A DNA stretch of 64,000 nucleotides from Pseudozyma flocculosa PF-1. Taxonomy: Eukaryota > Basidiomycota > Ustilaginomycetes > Ustilaginales > Ustilaginaceae. A model generated the notes under the pieces. That model saw only the letters and a program-made list of their open reading frames with translations, did not search any database and had not been told where the DNA came from. Positions 48,081 through 62,048 of the stretch are shown here, piece by piece. Made by a program: the position numbers and the translations under genes. Position 1 is the first letter of the stretch. Every line of letters begins with the position of its first letter. Location: assembly GCF_000417875.1 (NCBI RefSeq), contig NW_006920871.1, positions 862,060-926,059 on the forward strand. The letters are read 5' to 3'.

Positions 48081-48388
48081 ATCGAGGCTACCACCTCAGC
48101 CACACCCGCCCTTCCTCGCCACCAACGTCCATCTCTACATCGCCGCCGCAAGCAAGCAAGCTCTCACACACTCGTCCTCGCGCTCCGTCCGTTCCCTTCT
48201 CGATCGCTGCGCTGTCCCTGCCCTACACCGCCGCCGCCGCCGCCGCCGCCGTTCTCACCACCAGCACCAGAGCAGCAGCAGCCCGCCACCTCTCGCCCGC
48301 CGCCCACTCCGTCCTTCGCGCATCTCAGCCACCGAGCCAACGATCCGCCCTATCTCACCTTTCAGCCCCCTCGTCTAGCACGCCAATC

Positions 48389-48972
<584 letters not shown>

Positions 48973-49596
48973 ACGGGACCTCGCTGCACCCCGCCCCCTT
49001 CCTCGCATCCGCATCGTCTCTCGTTCCGCCTCTCTTCCAACCCCCTCTCGTCAAGGGCATCCCTTAAGGTCTCCCATCTCCATCCCCAACATCGCATCCC
49101 AGCCCGCCAGCATCGCATCGATCAGCGGCAACTCTTCGCTCTCGGCATTCATACCTGGTCGACCGCCGCGGCCACGGCTCCTCGGAACCGCCGCGCCGAC
49201 GGTCGCCCGCCCCTCTCCTTCACTCGCATGTCTCTGCACCCCTCCCACACCCCCTTCCCTCCCCTTCCGCTTCTGCTCCATGCTATTTCAGGCTCCCCCA
49301 TCGTTCCGGTCTTACCCCTTCTCCCCCATGCTACGCCGAGGTCCCCTTGTTTCCGGTTATGTATCTGCACTCTGCATTCTCCCCTGTACCACAATCACAA
49401 CAGCAACATTCCAACGTGCAAAGGTCCGTGCCTGGCTTGCTTCGCTCTGGACGGAGGCAGTTAGCCGGCCGGCCGGCCGGTCGGTCGGACGGAGGGGCGG
49501 TTGGGCAGGCAGGCACGCAGGCGAGTGAAACCGTGACTTTGGTACAAATACAACGAGGGCTCTCGCTCGTTCTTCCCTCCTCTCCACCACACCAGG
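48973..49596. other. Convergent 3' region ubiquitin-AN1 / NSE1
   Basis: CT-rich 3' UTR material, plus a GGCCGGCCGG tract near 49468-49485. No gene. Confidence 0.4.
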
Positions 49597-51039
49597 CTAC
49601 TCGTCGACGTATTCGATCTCGTCGACCTCGTCCTCGTCCATGGCTCCCTGCGACGCCGGTTCGGTCTTGGCGACGCGCGCTCCGCCTCTCCTACTGGCCG
49701 CCGTACGCACTGGGGGGCCATCATCGTCGTCGTCTTCGTCATCATCATCGTCGTCGTCGTCTTCGTCGTCCTCGTCGACTGCTTCCGCACCGTGTCCGCT
49801 CTGATCCCCTTCCATCATTTCTTCGTCTTCGTCTTCGTCCTCCTCCTCCTCGTCGTCGTCATGGCCCGCTCCACGACGTCGGTTGGGCCTTCGACCACTG
49901 CGACAGAGCGTCGAGCATGGCGAGAGAGAGAGAGAAAGTAGAGGTGAGTGAGTCGCTCCGTCGGTCGGTCGAGGGTCGGGGCGAGACGCCGGACGTACCT
50001 TCCGACGCTGTCCTCTCCGACGGGATGGGCAGTGGCCCAGTTGGCCTGGCATCCGGGACACTCGAGCGTCCCCGCTCGCATCGTCAGGCTCGTTTCGCAG
50101 TGGACGTGGATGCGGACGGGGCAGTCTGGGGAGCTGCAAGCCTTTCCCTGCGTCACGACGTCGTGGCACTTTGAGCACTCGAGCAGGTGGTCCGGGAACT
50201 CGTTTTTCAGGTAGCCATGCAGCTCGAGCAGCGAGCGCGACGACAGCGCGTACCGGCCGGTCCTGATCAAGCGCGGGTAGACGAAGCGACGGACACGAAA
50301 GATTGGAGGGGCCGTCAGTCCCTGCTGGCCTTGCACCGGCACATGCGTCGCGGCGGAAGCTGCGATGCCGTGCTCACCTCGTCTTGACCAGCCACTGGTG
50401 CGCGATGAGGTTGTCGAGAAGCTCCTCGCAATTCTTTTTCGACATGGGCGGCTTGATCTCGTTGGAGAGGCGGAGCGCCTGCATCGACGACACGCAGTAG
50501 GCCTCGTCCGGTGCGGTGAAGATGGCCTTGATCTGCGGATGAGGATGCAAAGAACGGGCGTCGGTCAGCGAGGCTGTAGCGGGCGCCGGTGCGATCCGCC
50601 GGGTCCACTTGCCAGCTTCTTGATGTAGGCCACTTCTGCGTCCTTGTAGCTGGTGGCCACCTTTGCGATCTCGTCTGCCTTTGTGTTGACGAGGGCGAGG
50701 ACGGGGACGGCGCGGTACTGGTCGACGGTTCTCCGCACCTCGAGGTCGAGCGGGTTGAGGGACGTGGCGAGGGTGTCGAGCAGGTTGGCGAAGTCGTCCC
50801 TGTCCGGTTCGACTGCCGGGCAGGGATGCGCACAAGGTCCATCGGTCGACAGGAGAACAGGTCAGCGATCCGTCCCGCCCGTCTTTACTCTGCACGGGGC
50901 CATGACGCTCACTGTTGACGGCATGGCAGATGCGGCGGTGGAGCTGCTGGGCGTACTTTTCCGTCATGCACCGGTGCGTGATGAGCGACTGGAGGAAGGC
51001 GACGCGAATGAGGCGCGCCTCCTTCTTGGACGGGGCCAT
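49597..51039 (-). CDS. NSE1: SMC5/6 complex subunit NSE1 (RING-like)
   Basis: Five exons on the minus strand: 50913-51039, 50613-50812, 50378-50532, 49999-50262 and 49597-49897, giving 348 aa. The N-terminus RVAFLQSLITHRCMTEKYAQQL is the NSE1 winged-helix start; later LNPLDLEVRR, AYCVSSMQALRLSNEI and NLIAHQWLV fit the family. The C-terminal zinc domain begins C190-x2-C193 and continues CHDVVTQGKACSSPDCPVRI, HVHC and CPGC, a variant RING that supports NSE3-dependent ubiquitin ligase activity. The last exon is an Asp/Glu-rich tail absent from short homologues. The second intron uses a GC donor (GCAAGT at 50612). The complex works in DNA repair and chromosome topology. Divergent from the aminotransferase. 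Confidence 0.88.
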
Positions 51040-51809
51040 CGATGGTGGCTTCGCGGCTTGGAAGCCCTGGTGGTCGTCGCCTTGACCTGCTGCTCGGTCG
51101 GTGGACGGGCGAGGTGGGCGCAGTTGGTAGAGCGGGCGGGGCGGGATGGCGGTGAAGGGAGCAGGTGTTGGTTGCAGCCGTTCTTCTTTCGCGTGCTGAG
51201 CCTGGCCAGCGCAGGCGGGCCTCAAGGCAGGCCAACTGCGCCAGCAGCACGTACTCAACGCGTCGCGGCCTTTGGCAAGCGGGCGAGTGGAGGTGCTTGA
51301 CTCGGCCGACTGAGGGATTGGCCTGCTTGCTTCATCAGCCAGGGGTGGGCAGGCCCCTTTCACACGAGCGAGCCATCCCGGATCCCAGACGACGGCTCGC
51401 CCCGCCCCCCGCTTGCCCTGCCCTGCCCTGCGCTGCCTGGCCTGGCCTCTCCGGTTTCGGCCATTGCGACCGGCCCATCGGGATGGTCAGCCTGCAAGCC
51501 CAAAGGGTCTTTGTGGTTGCCCCTCTCGATGGATCGACGTCGACTGGCGTCGCTGGTGACAGCGAGCGAGGTGCTGCGTCCCCGTGTCGAGAGAATCGCA
51601 AGTGACTTGATGTGCTTGCTTGCCACCACCACCACCATCACCATCCCCACCTCTGCTATCCACACAGTCGTCTCGTCCTTGGCGGTTACAGCAGCACCAC
51701 CAGCAGCCTCTCTCATTCCGCGACTGAACGTGCATCTCGCTCCGCCTCGGAAGTGTTTCCTGGCTCGCCCTCTCCTCGACCCACTTTGCAACTTGCTTTG
51801 ACCGACACG
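51040..51809. promoter_or_regulatory. Divergent intergenic region NSE1 / aspartate aminotransferase
   Basis: 0.77 kb between the NSE1 start and the upstream ATG at 51810. CACCACCACC tract at 51626-51645. No gene seen. Confidence 0.4.
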
Positions 51810-51879
51810 ATGGCCGCCAACAGCCGCCTCAGCAGCATCCAGAACCACCTCTCGGGCCAGGGCGGCGTCAGCCACGCAG
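51810..51879 (+). CDS. Upstream exon with PTS2-like peroxisomal signal, spliceable in frame to the aminotransferase
   Basis: The exon starts at ATG and encodes MAANSRLSSIQNHLSGQG followed by GVSHA, ending in one base of the next codon before a GTAGGT donor. RLSSIQNHL matches the PTS2 pattern (R/K)(L/V/I)x5(H/Q)(L/A) and is close to the N-termini of peroxisomal thiolases. A strong acceptor (CTTAACCGCAG) at 52453 leads into a reading frame that stays open for 40 codons and reaches the aminotransferase ATG at 52576 in frame. A joined product would have about 490 aa. Nothing here shows which transcripts exist; the linker is Pro/Arg/His-rich like translated leader. Confidence 0.55.
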
Positions 51880-52575
51880 GTAGGTCCAGCCGCGTCTCGT
51901 ACTACTCTCTCTCTCTCGCACTCCCTCGATGGACTGCAGCCATGGACCCGACTGCACCCGCCATCGGCTCGCTGCCGATAGAAGTCAGAGTCTTAGCGCC
52001 AGGCGGGCGGCATACCGGTGACGGCCAGCCAGGCCAGCCAGCCCAGTCGATGAGCCGGTCGTCTGAATCGGCCAGACCCGATGGCGCCAGGCTTACCGTG
52101 CGAGAGAGAGACTTTCCCCGTTGCGCGCTTTGGCCTTTGCCGTGGCCCCGGGAATCTTGCCGGGGTTGACTGGGGCAGGCGGCGCCCCTGGCCAGGCCAA
52201 TTCGCCGAAACCGACGTCGGAGCGGCGGACCGACCGCTCTGCACCCACCCTCGCGGCTGGGTCTGGGGCTTGCCCGTCTGCTGGGCTGCCTGGCTGGCCC
52301 GTGGGTGGCTGCTGCTGGCACACGGCCAGGCTGGGCAGCTCACCCCATCATCTTGAGCGCTCGCCTGGCCTCTGGGCCCCGTCCAACTCGACTCCACTGC
52401 GCCGCTCGCACGCGTCCTCGGCCTCTTTGTTTCTTCTTCCCTCTTAACCGCAGCCCTTGCCCGAGTGCGAGCTAACCAACCCGCCCTTCCTCCCGCTTGC
52501 CACCACCACCGCCACCGCCGCCGCCGCACTCTACCCTGCCCCTTCCCCCCACCGCCTCTCCCTGCCTCCGTCACA

Positions 52576-54262
<1,687 letters not shown>

Positions 54263-54533
54263 GGCCCGCCACGGCCCACGGGCGGCGGCCCTTGCTCGAG
54301 CGGCATCGTCGGTTCTCTCTCTTCCTCTTTCTCTCGCGCTGCCTCTCTCTCTCGCGCTGTCTGCTCCTGTGTCCTTTCTCCTCTTTTCCCTTTTTTCCCG
54401 CGACCACGTTGTCGACGATGCATTCACGATACGACTCCTCACGAGCTTCCTTGGGGTAGCGACGACGTTCGCCGATGATGTGCTCCATTCCGTTTCTGCC
54501 CCCATACACGACGTCGAGCGGGCCGGCACCGCC
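54263..54533. other. Convergent 3' region aminotransferase / JmjC demethylase
   Basis: Short CT-rich region between stop codons; both 3' UTRs must be here. Confidence 0.4.
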
Positions 54534-56762
54534 TCACCAACAAAAGGCCAGCGGATCCAGCGTCGATGCGTCCACGACGGCTGCCGCCACGCCATTTGCC
54601 GTTGCTCTCGCCTCCTCGTCATCGCCGCCGACGTTGCCTTCCAGCTTGTGCTGGCGTCTGCCCTGCCGTCCTCGTGGACTCGTGTTCTTCGGCCCGGGGC
54701 TAGCCGTGCCGCCGCCACTGATCCGCGCGCCGCCCGCCTTCCTCTTCCGCCGTAGCGCCTCGACGCGATCGACGAGCTCAAGACCCCTCTCGCACCGCCG
54801 CTCGACCAGCCGAACCAGCGCGGCCGCCTCCTGCACCGACCCGACGGCGTCGTGGGGTATTGCGTCCTTGGCCTGCTTTTTCAGCTTGGCCGTCTTCTCG
54901 TCGGCCTCGTACGGGTCGAGGACGAGGTCGATGTCGTCGGACAGCGTCGTCAGCAGCCGCTGCAGGTTGAGCAGAACGCGGCGCGGTGGCAGGTGCTCGA
55001 CGAGCGTGGCGTCGTCGGGCTCGGACGCATGCGGTTGCGACGAGGCCGGGGCATTGACGTCGTCCCCTTGCTCCTCTTCCCCGCCATCGTCCTCGTCCCC
55101 GGCCTCGTCCCCGGCCTCGCCCTCGCCCACCCGGAGGAAGCCTAGCCGATCCGCCCATCCCTTGGCCACGTACCAGGTCAGCCGCCGCAGGTGCGGGAAG
55201 CGGAACTTGCGCGGCACCTTTGTCTGCTCCTCGATCTCGACGAGCTTCCACTGCGTCTCGACGTTCCAGTCGGTGAGGAAGTTGCCGCCGACGACGAGGG
55301 TGTCGGTGGGCGTGTAGACCGAGTGGAGCCAGCCGCTGGGGATGAGCATCGTCTCGCCGGGCATAATGTCGACGCGGCGGAGGCCCTGGACATGGTCGCC
55401 GAGCCAGTCAAAGTCCTGGCGCGTCGAGCTGCACCACGTGCGGTAGGCGGCCAGGTTGTGGGGCGTGGGCGGCGCAAACAGAAACGTCTTTTGGCCGTAG
55501 ACGACGTGATAGTAGACGCTGCTGCCGGCAAAGTCGACGTGCCAGTCCGAGTAGCCGCCCTCGACGCCCATCAGGACGTAGCGCTGCACCTTTGGCCAGC
55601 TGTGCTCGCGGGCGTCGGGCCCTCGCTTGGCGGCGGGCCAGTCGCGCGTGACCCAATCGACGTCGCGCACCAGCTGCGGCGCCTCGACGAGCCGCTCCAT
55701 GGGCGTGCCCGTCACCTCGAGGCTGATGACGTTGAGCACCTTTTTCCTCCGCTCCTTTGGTAGGGCGCAGTAGTCGGCCCACGCCGACAGCGTCCACGCC
55801 TTGGACGACGACTGCGTGGCCACATCAATGACCTCGACGGGCGTATCGGGCCCGATCAACCCGGCGATGTCGGCGATGGTCATCGACGACGGCGGCACCA
55901 GCATGCCGGGGATCGAGGTGGTCTCGGGCTCGAAGATGATCGAAGATGACGAGGGCGTCGTCGGCCGCCCTTCTGCCGACGACTTCGAGGTCGTCGGTGA
56001 TGCTGCTGTCCTCTCAGGCTTGACGGAGCTGCCGCCGGTGCCATGAGCATGACTCCTGCCCTTGGCCGGTTGCGACGATGCTACTGTAGAGGCGCGATGC
56101 CGCGCCGGTACCAGCACGGGCTCGCTGAGGGCCTTGTCGTCGCGGAGCAGCCAGTCGATTGTCCATTCGGAGCCTTTCATCCTGCGGAAGCGGTCGGGCA
56201 TGACGTCGGCGTTGTCGAGCAGCCGGCGCCACCTGCCAATAGGGTCGGCAGGCATGCCCTCCTGGATGGCGGCGTAGTCGACCTCGAGGCGAGCTCTCTT
56301 GCTCTTCCGTGGCGGCGGCCGCTCGACGTTGCGCAGCTGCTTGGAAGCGTCGGCGTGGATGGCGACGCTGGCGGCGATGCACGGCGGGCAGTACCACTTG
56401 GCATAGTCCTGCGGGTTGGGCAGGCGGACGCAGATGCAGTGGAACCACTGCTTGCAGTGCGAGCAGCTCACCCACGTCTCGCGGTCCGCTGTGGCGCCAG
56501 GGCCCGGAGTGGGAGGGGCGGCGCCGGGGGGCGGACAGGCGAGGCAGTCGAGCTCGGATTCATCAACCGACTCGTCTCGCTGCCGCCGTGGCGTCCGCTT
56601 CGGTTTGGTGGCGGGGGCGACGGCAGCTTTGCTGGAAGTAACGCTGGCTTTGCCGGTGGATGAGGTCGAGCCGGGTGGAGATGGAGGCAGCGAAGCGGCA
56701 TCGATGGCGGCGGCGGCGCTGCTGGACCTGCGTTTGCGCGGCGATGAGCGCAGCGCCGACAT
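54534..56762 (-). CDS. JHD1: JmjC histone demethylase with PHD finger (Jhd1/KDM2-like)
   Basis: Single exon, 742 aa from the ATG at 56762; the frame is also open upstream to an ATG at 56954, but MSALRSSPRKRRSS looks like the natural basic start. PHD finger: C73-x2-C76, C100-x2-C103, H108-x2-C111 and C125-x2-C128, with WYCPPC. JmjC: Fe ligands H408 and D410 (WHVDFAGSSVYYHV) and H480 (PSGWLHSVYTP), with K425 for 2-oxoglutarate. These are the residues of an active H3K36 demethylase of the KDM2/Jhd1 group. The C-terminus is helical, acidic, then basic. The acidic stretch 600-620 is disordered. No CXXC or F-box is present, as in other fungi. Confidence 0.92.
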   Translation of the reverse strand: MSALRSSPRKRRSSSAAAAIDAASLPPSPPGSTSSTGKASVTSSKAAVAPATKPKRTPRRQRDESVDESELDCLACPPPGAAPPTPGPGATADRETWVSCSHCKQWFHCICVRLPNPQDYAKWYCPPCIAASVAIHADASKQLRNVERPPPRKSKRARLEVDYAAIQEGMPADPIGRWRRLLDNADVMPDRFRRMKGSEWTIDWLLRDDKALSEPVLVPARHRASTVASSQPAKGRSHAHGTGGSSVKPERTAASPTTSKSSAEGRPTTPSSSSIIFEPETTSIPGMLVPPSSMTIADIAGLIGPDTPVEVIDVATQSSSKAWTLSAWADYCALPKERRKKVLNVISLEVTGTPMERLVEAPQLVRDVDWVTRDWPAAKRGPDAREHSWPKVQRYVLMGVEGGYSDWHVDFAGSSVYYHVVYGQKTFLFAPPTPHNLAAYRTWCSSTRQDFDWLGDHVQGLRRVDIMPGETMLIPSGWLHSVYTPTDTLVVGGNFLTDWNVETQWKLVEIEEQTKVPRKFRFPHLRRLTWYVAKGWADRLGFLRVGEGEAGDEAGDEDDGGEEEQGDDVNAPASSQPHASEPDDATLVEHLPPRRVLLNLQRLLTTLSDDIDLVLDPYEADEKTAKLKKQAKDAIPHDAVGSVQEAAALVRLVERRCERGLELVDRVEALRRKRKAGGARISGGGTASPGPKNTSPRGRQGRRQHKLEGNVGGDDEEARATANGVAAAVVDASTLDPLAFCW

Positions 56763-57438
56763 TGTCCAAGGCGTGCGGTGCGCGGCGGTGCGGCCAAGGC
56801 GAGGGGTCGTTTCGACTCTGAAGGGCGGAGGGGGGAAAGCGAAAGAGGTGAGTTTGGTGTCGTGGCGGGTCGCAAGCAAGGATCGAGGGGGAGAGCAGTA
56901 GTTGGCGGTGATGGTGGAGAGCCGCCAAGCCGAGGAGCGGCTGCGAGGGCTCAAGAAGAGGCCGAGAGAGCTCTAAAGGCCGCCCGCTCGCCCATCCGCC
57001 CGCCCGCTGCCTGCCCGCAGAACGTCGAAAAAAGGGTTGCGGGCGCGCGAGCAGGCGGGCATGTCTGACCCCAGCTAGCCGCCCCAGGGTCCCTGCGCGC
57101 GCCCACCCGCAGCGCAGCAACTCGCTCGGCGAGCTTGCTTCTCACACAGCCGGCGGACAGCCCCAGGTGGGGCCCTGGCCTTACCTTCGTTGCTTCCCGA
57201 CCACCACCGGCCACCGCCATCATGGCCACGAGACTGGAATCAGGACTCGAATTCCCCGCCACGAAGCAGCAGTCGACGATGCAGACGGCCCGGCCAGCTA
57301 CCGGCACGCACGCCAGCCACGTCGTCTCACCATCGTTCGTCGGTTGATTAGAGGTCGCCAACTGGATATCGTACAGTGAATGGATTGGCTCGACGATGCT
57401 GCCGCCGCCGCCACCGCCGCCACCGCCGTCGTCTCGTC
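56763..57438. promoter_or_regulatory. Intergenic region upstream of JHD1, downstream of MUS81
   Basis: 0.68 kb holding the JHD1 promoter/leader and the MUS81 3' UTR. One minus frame reads protein-like near 57180-57370 but has no start or family match. Confidence 0.4.
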
Positions 57439-60400
57439 TCAGGCCGCATAGGACCGGCTGCGGAAGACGGCGTGCGTCTTGGCGCTCAGTGCCGCTCCAA
57501 TCTTCTTGCGCTGCTCGGGCGGGTTGACGCGGCTCGAGAGCAACGTCGCTCCTGCCGCCGTCGCCGCATCGTGACCGCCAGCGCCAGCTCCTTTGCCGCT
57601 CCGTTTGCTTCCCGCGCCGCCTTTGGATCCCCTTTGACCGCCACCGCCGCCACCGGCACCACCGTCGCCGCCTGCATCGCTGCTGCCCGCTCCGCTCTCG
57701 ATGGCCTCGTAGGCCTCCCACAGCTCGCGCGGCGTCTGCCACAGCTCGAGGACCTCGCGCACCTTTTCGGCGCTCATGCCGCGCACGCAGAGCAGCATCT
57801 TGCCAAACACATCGCGCAGCGTCAGGCTGGCGCTCTTGCCGTTGAGCGACTGGTACGCCGCAAACGTCGTCAGGTAGGTGACGTCGGGCCGCGCGGCGCG
57901 CAGCTCGCCCTGCAGCTGCGTGTACGTCGAGCGCGACACGACGGCGTCCGGCAGGATCGTCAGCTCCGCCTCGCCGTACATTTCGCGCACGATGCGGTCC
58001 ATGCGCGCCAGGTGGTCGATCGAGGCGTCGAGCCCGGCGGTGCGCTCGACAAAGAAGCCGTCGACCACCTGCGTGCTGCTCAGCGCCGTCTGGATCTGCT
58101 CCCCGAACCGCCGCATCTGGTTGTCGACGTCGTAGTCCTCGATCAGGTAGACGACCTGGCTCAGGCCGGACGACGACAGGCGGAACTTTTGGTCCTTCCA
58201 CCGCCCGTCGAGGATGCTGCTGGTCAGGTCATCGAGCCGCTTGCGCTCCACGACAAAGTCGAGCACCACCTCGTCGCCCTCGGCGCCGCCGCCGCCCTTG
58301 CGCCGTGCGATCCAGATGGCGTCGCCCAGCTCCAGCGCACGCACCTCGACCGCGACGCCCTTGGCCTCGAGCGCGCCGGCCAGCGACACTTTGCCGCGCA
58401 CGTCGCGCGAGTGCCGCCTCTCGCGGTTGTCGAGGATAAAGTGGATGGTGAACGAGCCCCGCGGCATCTTGATCGGATCGAACGCCGGGATCGCCGGCGG
58501 AGCACCCTTGGTCGGGGCCAGCAAGCTCTCTTCCGCCGCCACAGTCACCTCGTCCGGCTCGGCCAGCTGCACGTCGGCAACGAGGCCGCCGGCATCGCCG
58601 TCAGCGTCGCTGTCGTCGTCGCCGTTGCTCTCTTGGTTGCCGCTAGCCTTGGGCTGGAGCTCTGGTGCCGTTGTCGACTCGCTGCCGCTTCCGCTTCCGC
58701 CGACGCTTCCGGGCGTGACGCTCTGGTTGCTGCTCGTGCGAGGCGGCGGAAGCAGGCGGCTGTGCCAGCTTGACTCTGCGCCCGGCGCAGGGATGATACT
58801 CGAAAGTCGCGGCACGCGCCGTTGTGGGCCCATCTTGCTGGTCCCCGCTGCGCTGGCCTTGCCCTCGACCAGCCTGGCCAGCTCGGCCTCGATGTCGTCG
58901 TCCGACAAGGTCTCTTCGAAGCGCGCGGCGACCGGGCGGTCGGACTCCACAGCATGGCCAGAGGCGGGCTTGGTCGTAGGCCGAGGGGCCACATCGGGGG
59001 CCGGGTCGAGGACGGGATAAGAGGCAGGCTTCGGGACTGGATCGGTCGAGCCTTTCAGCCCCGGCGCCACTGGATCGGCCTTGGCCTCTCTGAGGTAGCC
59101 CGTGAGCATGTCGTCCGCGCTCTCGTCCTCCTCGATCAGCTCGACGAAGTGGGCGGCAGTCTCGTGGCCGCTCATGCTGCGCGGAAAGCGGATCCGGTAG
59201 CACGTCTCGGCGCCCGATCGGCTTGGCCGCTGAGCGGCGTCGGAGCGCGACAGGACCAATCTCGACGCCTCTCCGTCGAGCAGGTATGCGTAGCGGAAAG
59301 CGGGCGGCCCCGACGAGCGAGTCGGGGGGCCGGCCTCGTCCGCCGAAGCTGCGGCGCTGCGTCGAGCTGGTGCGAGCCTCGATGGACCGGGCTTGGGCGG
59401 CGGCGCCTCGTCGATGAGGATGCTGCTGCTGTCGCCGCGGCCCGCGCCATCCGCCTGCTTGACGCCGGCTTCGTGGGCCATGGTTGCTGCGACCGTGAAC
59501 CCCTGCTCGCTCAGGCAGAACTTGGGCGGGTTGCCCGTCTGGTAGACGTAGCCCTTTGTGATGAGCGTCTTCATGCTGTTCCAGGCGCTGTAGTACGACT
59601 TTGGCGCCGTCCGGCTCGAGGGGGCCTGGGACGAGTGGGGCAGGGCGATGGATGCGCTGATGACGGAGCGGCTGCCGCCGCCGCCGCCGTTGACGTAGTC
59701 CGAGTCCGAGTAGGGCTGCGACGCCTGGATCAGCTCGTCCTTGCTGAGGTAGACTTCCTCGCCGCCGACACCGCTGTGCGTCCTGGAGAAGAGGCCCAGC
59801 ATGAGGCCGTAGGCGCCGGAGCGCAGCTGCGGGACGTAGGCCTTCTTTGACGGCGCGCGAGGCTTCTTCGCAGCTGCCTTTGGCTTGGCTGCGTTGGACC
59901 TCTTTGTCCCAGCCGCGGCTGCTCCTGCTCCATCGCCGTCGCCGTTGGAGCTGCTGTCGTCGTCATCGTCGTCGTCGTCGTCGCCATCGTCGCCGGCGCC
60001 ACCGTCCCTGCCTTGGTCGCCGTCGTCGCCGCCATTGACCGCCTGCTGCGCACCCCTTCCGTCGGCCTTGGATGTCGTCTTGGTGGCCTTGGAGGTGGCA
60101 GCGGCCTTGGCGGTCTTCCTGGCGGACCCGCCGGCGGAAACAGTAGCTGCTCTCATGGATCGACGAGAGGAGCAAGCCGCACAAGAGTGGAACAGGTGAG
60201 CGTCTCGGTCGAACGGGCGAAATCTCTGGCGATGTCGCCGCACTCACGCCTCTCTGGCATCGTCTCGCCATTCTCGTCGCACCACTTCTGGAGCTCCTGC
60301 TCGAGCCTCGAGGCAATCGTCGGACCGATGCCGACCAGCTGTGTCGTCTGGCACGGATGCTGAAACGGGATCGGACATGCCGCCAGCGAGCGGTAGGCCT

Positions 60401-60512
60401 TGTTAAACGTCTGCGCCGCCTTGGATCCCCTCTCGCGCGCCTCGTCGCGCCAAGCGCCGATAAAGGTCAACCACAGCGCATTGCTCGGCGGCACGGCCGG
60501 CGTCGGCGCCAT
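57439..60512 (-). CDS. MUS81: Crossover junction endonuclease MUS81
   Basis: Exons 60248-60512 and 57439-60146 (minus), 990 aa. The acceptor chosen is GAGAGCAG; a nearby GAGAG alternative would add one codon and keep the frame. The N-terminal helix-hairpin-helix (NKAYRSLAACPIPFQHP, VGIGPTIASRLEQEL) precedes an Asp-rich linker and a winged helix (RSGAYGLMLGLFS). The nuclease core has ILDNRE, LELGDAIWIARR and VERKRLDDL, the GDx(n)ERKx3D catalytic pattern, followed by HhH2 near the C-terminus. With EME1 it cuts branched DNA at stalled forks and crossovers. The protein is much longer than typical Mus81 because of disordered inserts between the winged helix and the nuclease domain. Confidence 0.93.
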
Positions 60513-62017
60513 CGTCTCCGAGAGCTGGACGGGACGATGTCGCTTCCACGGAAGGTCCGAAATGCGCTATCAATCCGCGAGGCTGTGGCGGTGCGGCGGT
60601 CCCGAGGCCGTCGGCTGCAGTGCCGATGCGTTGGTCGAAAGCAAGCAAAGCAAGGATGTCGGCGGGTAACGTCGCCTAGCGGTTGTTCATGTCAGGTGGA
60701 GAGCAGCTCGAGGTCGCCTCTCTGTCCAAGCTCAAGCCTCAACCCTTGTTTGCTCTTCGATGGCGGGCGAACGGCGAGCGGGTGCGATGGGCGAGGCTGG
60801 GTGTCGGTGGCGGCGGCCAGAGGTGGTACGGCGGTGTTGGTGTCTCTGTGCCTCGCGGGTCGCGGGCTGCCTCCACCCTCCAAAAACACGGGCGGCCCGT
60901 CGGCGAGCGAGCCAGGGTACTCACGCCCTCAACCCGATTTCCTTCCAAGATCGTTGGAGCCCGCCCGATTCTCACTCACCCGATTCTGCCCAACTCGGTT
61001 TGCCCCCCCCGCGCGGCCGCTTGCTCGCTCGTCTGGCCAAAGCAAGGAAACAAAGGACCGGCGAGCAGCGGCTGGCTTCCGGCCCAGGCTGGACCCTGGA
61101 TTTCGGGCTTGCCGCGCTTGCCTTTTTGCCCCAACGGAGCCCGCCCCAACATGCACGCATTTCGATCTTGCTCCGGCGTCAAACATCCACATACATCGAT
61201 GCTGCCTCCTGGCCGTTCCGCTGCTCAGCACGTTCGGACCAGGCCGCCTCGAAATCAAGCTGCTGCTGATTGCATCTGCTGTATGGGCTCACGACACGAC
61301 CATGATTCTCTTGCAGAGAGCACGGTATCAGACGGTGCGATGACGGCCACCGCAGAGACGGGAGGCACCCGACGAACGACGGCGGCGGCGCCGGATGCGT
61401 CAGGCTACGATGGCACCCCGGTGCCTACCCGCCATGTGCGCCGGCTGGCTTGACGGGAAGAACGAGGCGAGGCGAGACAGGCTGGTTTGGCCGCCTGGAC
61501 CGAAGAGCACCGACCACCGTATCAGCCACCGACCACCACCGGGTCGCCGCGGCTTTCCCCAACACCACGCACGCAGGGACAGACGCTGGCAGGGCAAGCG
61601 GCCCCCCCACCCGGCCGACGACCTGCTGGCGAGCGGTCGATAAGGCACGCACGGCGACGAGCGAGGGTCGATGGATCCCATCAAGCAGGCTGGGCGACCA
61701 AAAGCCGGCGCAACGGGCAGCACGCACGCCCGAACCTACGGTAGCCCTGCTGGCCTGTTGCCGCCGCTGGCTTCCAAAGGTCGAGCCCAGCTGGACGGAC
61801 CATGACACTCTGTGGTGATCCGCCAGCGAAGGTGTTCTGGCTTCGACCTGCTTCTGTGCTCGTCTTCGAACGCCTCGCTGCCGACACATGATGAGATTTC
61901 GAGAGGAATCAAAGGTTGATCGATGGTGGCTCCATCATGCTACTTAGGGCGACGGCGAGGGCGACGGTAGCTGCTCTTCGACGGGCCGCATCCGAAGCTC
62001 GAAAAAAGGTGCGAGGC

Positions 62018-62048
<31 letters not shown>

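Noticed and set aside
57221..57330. tRNA-like pattern on the minus strand (TTCGAGTCC with an upstream TAGCTGG)
   Set aside because: The T stem pairs only about three bases and no acceptor stem forms, so it fails basic tRNA folding.
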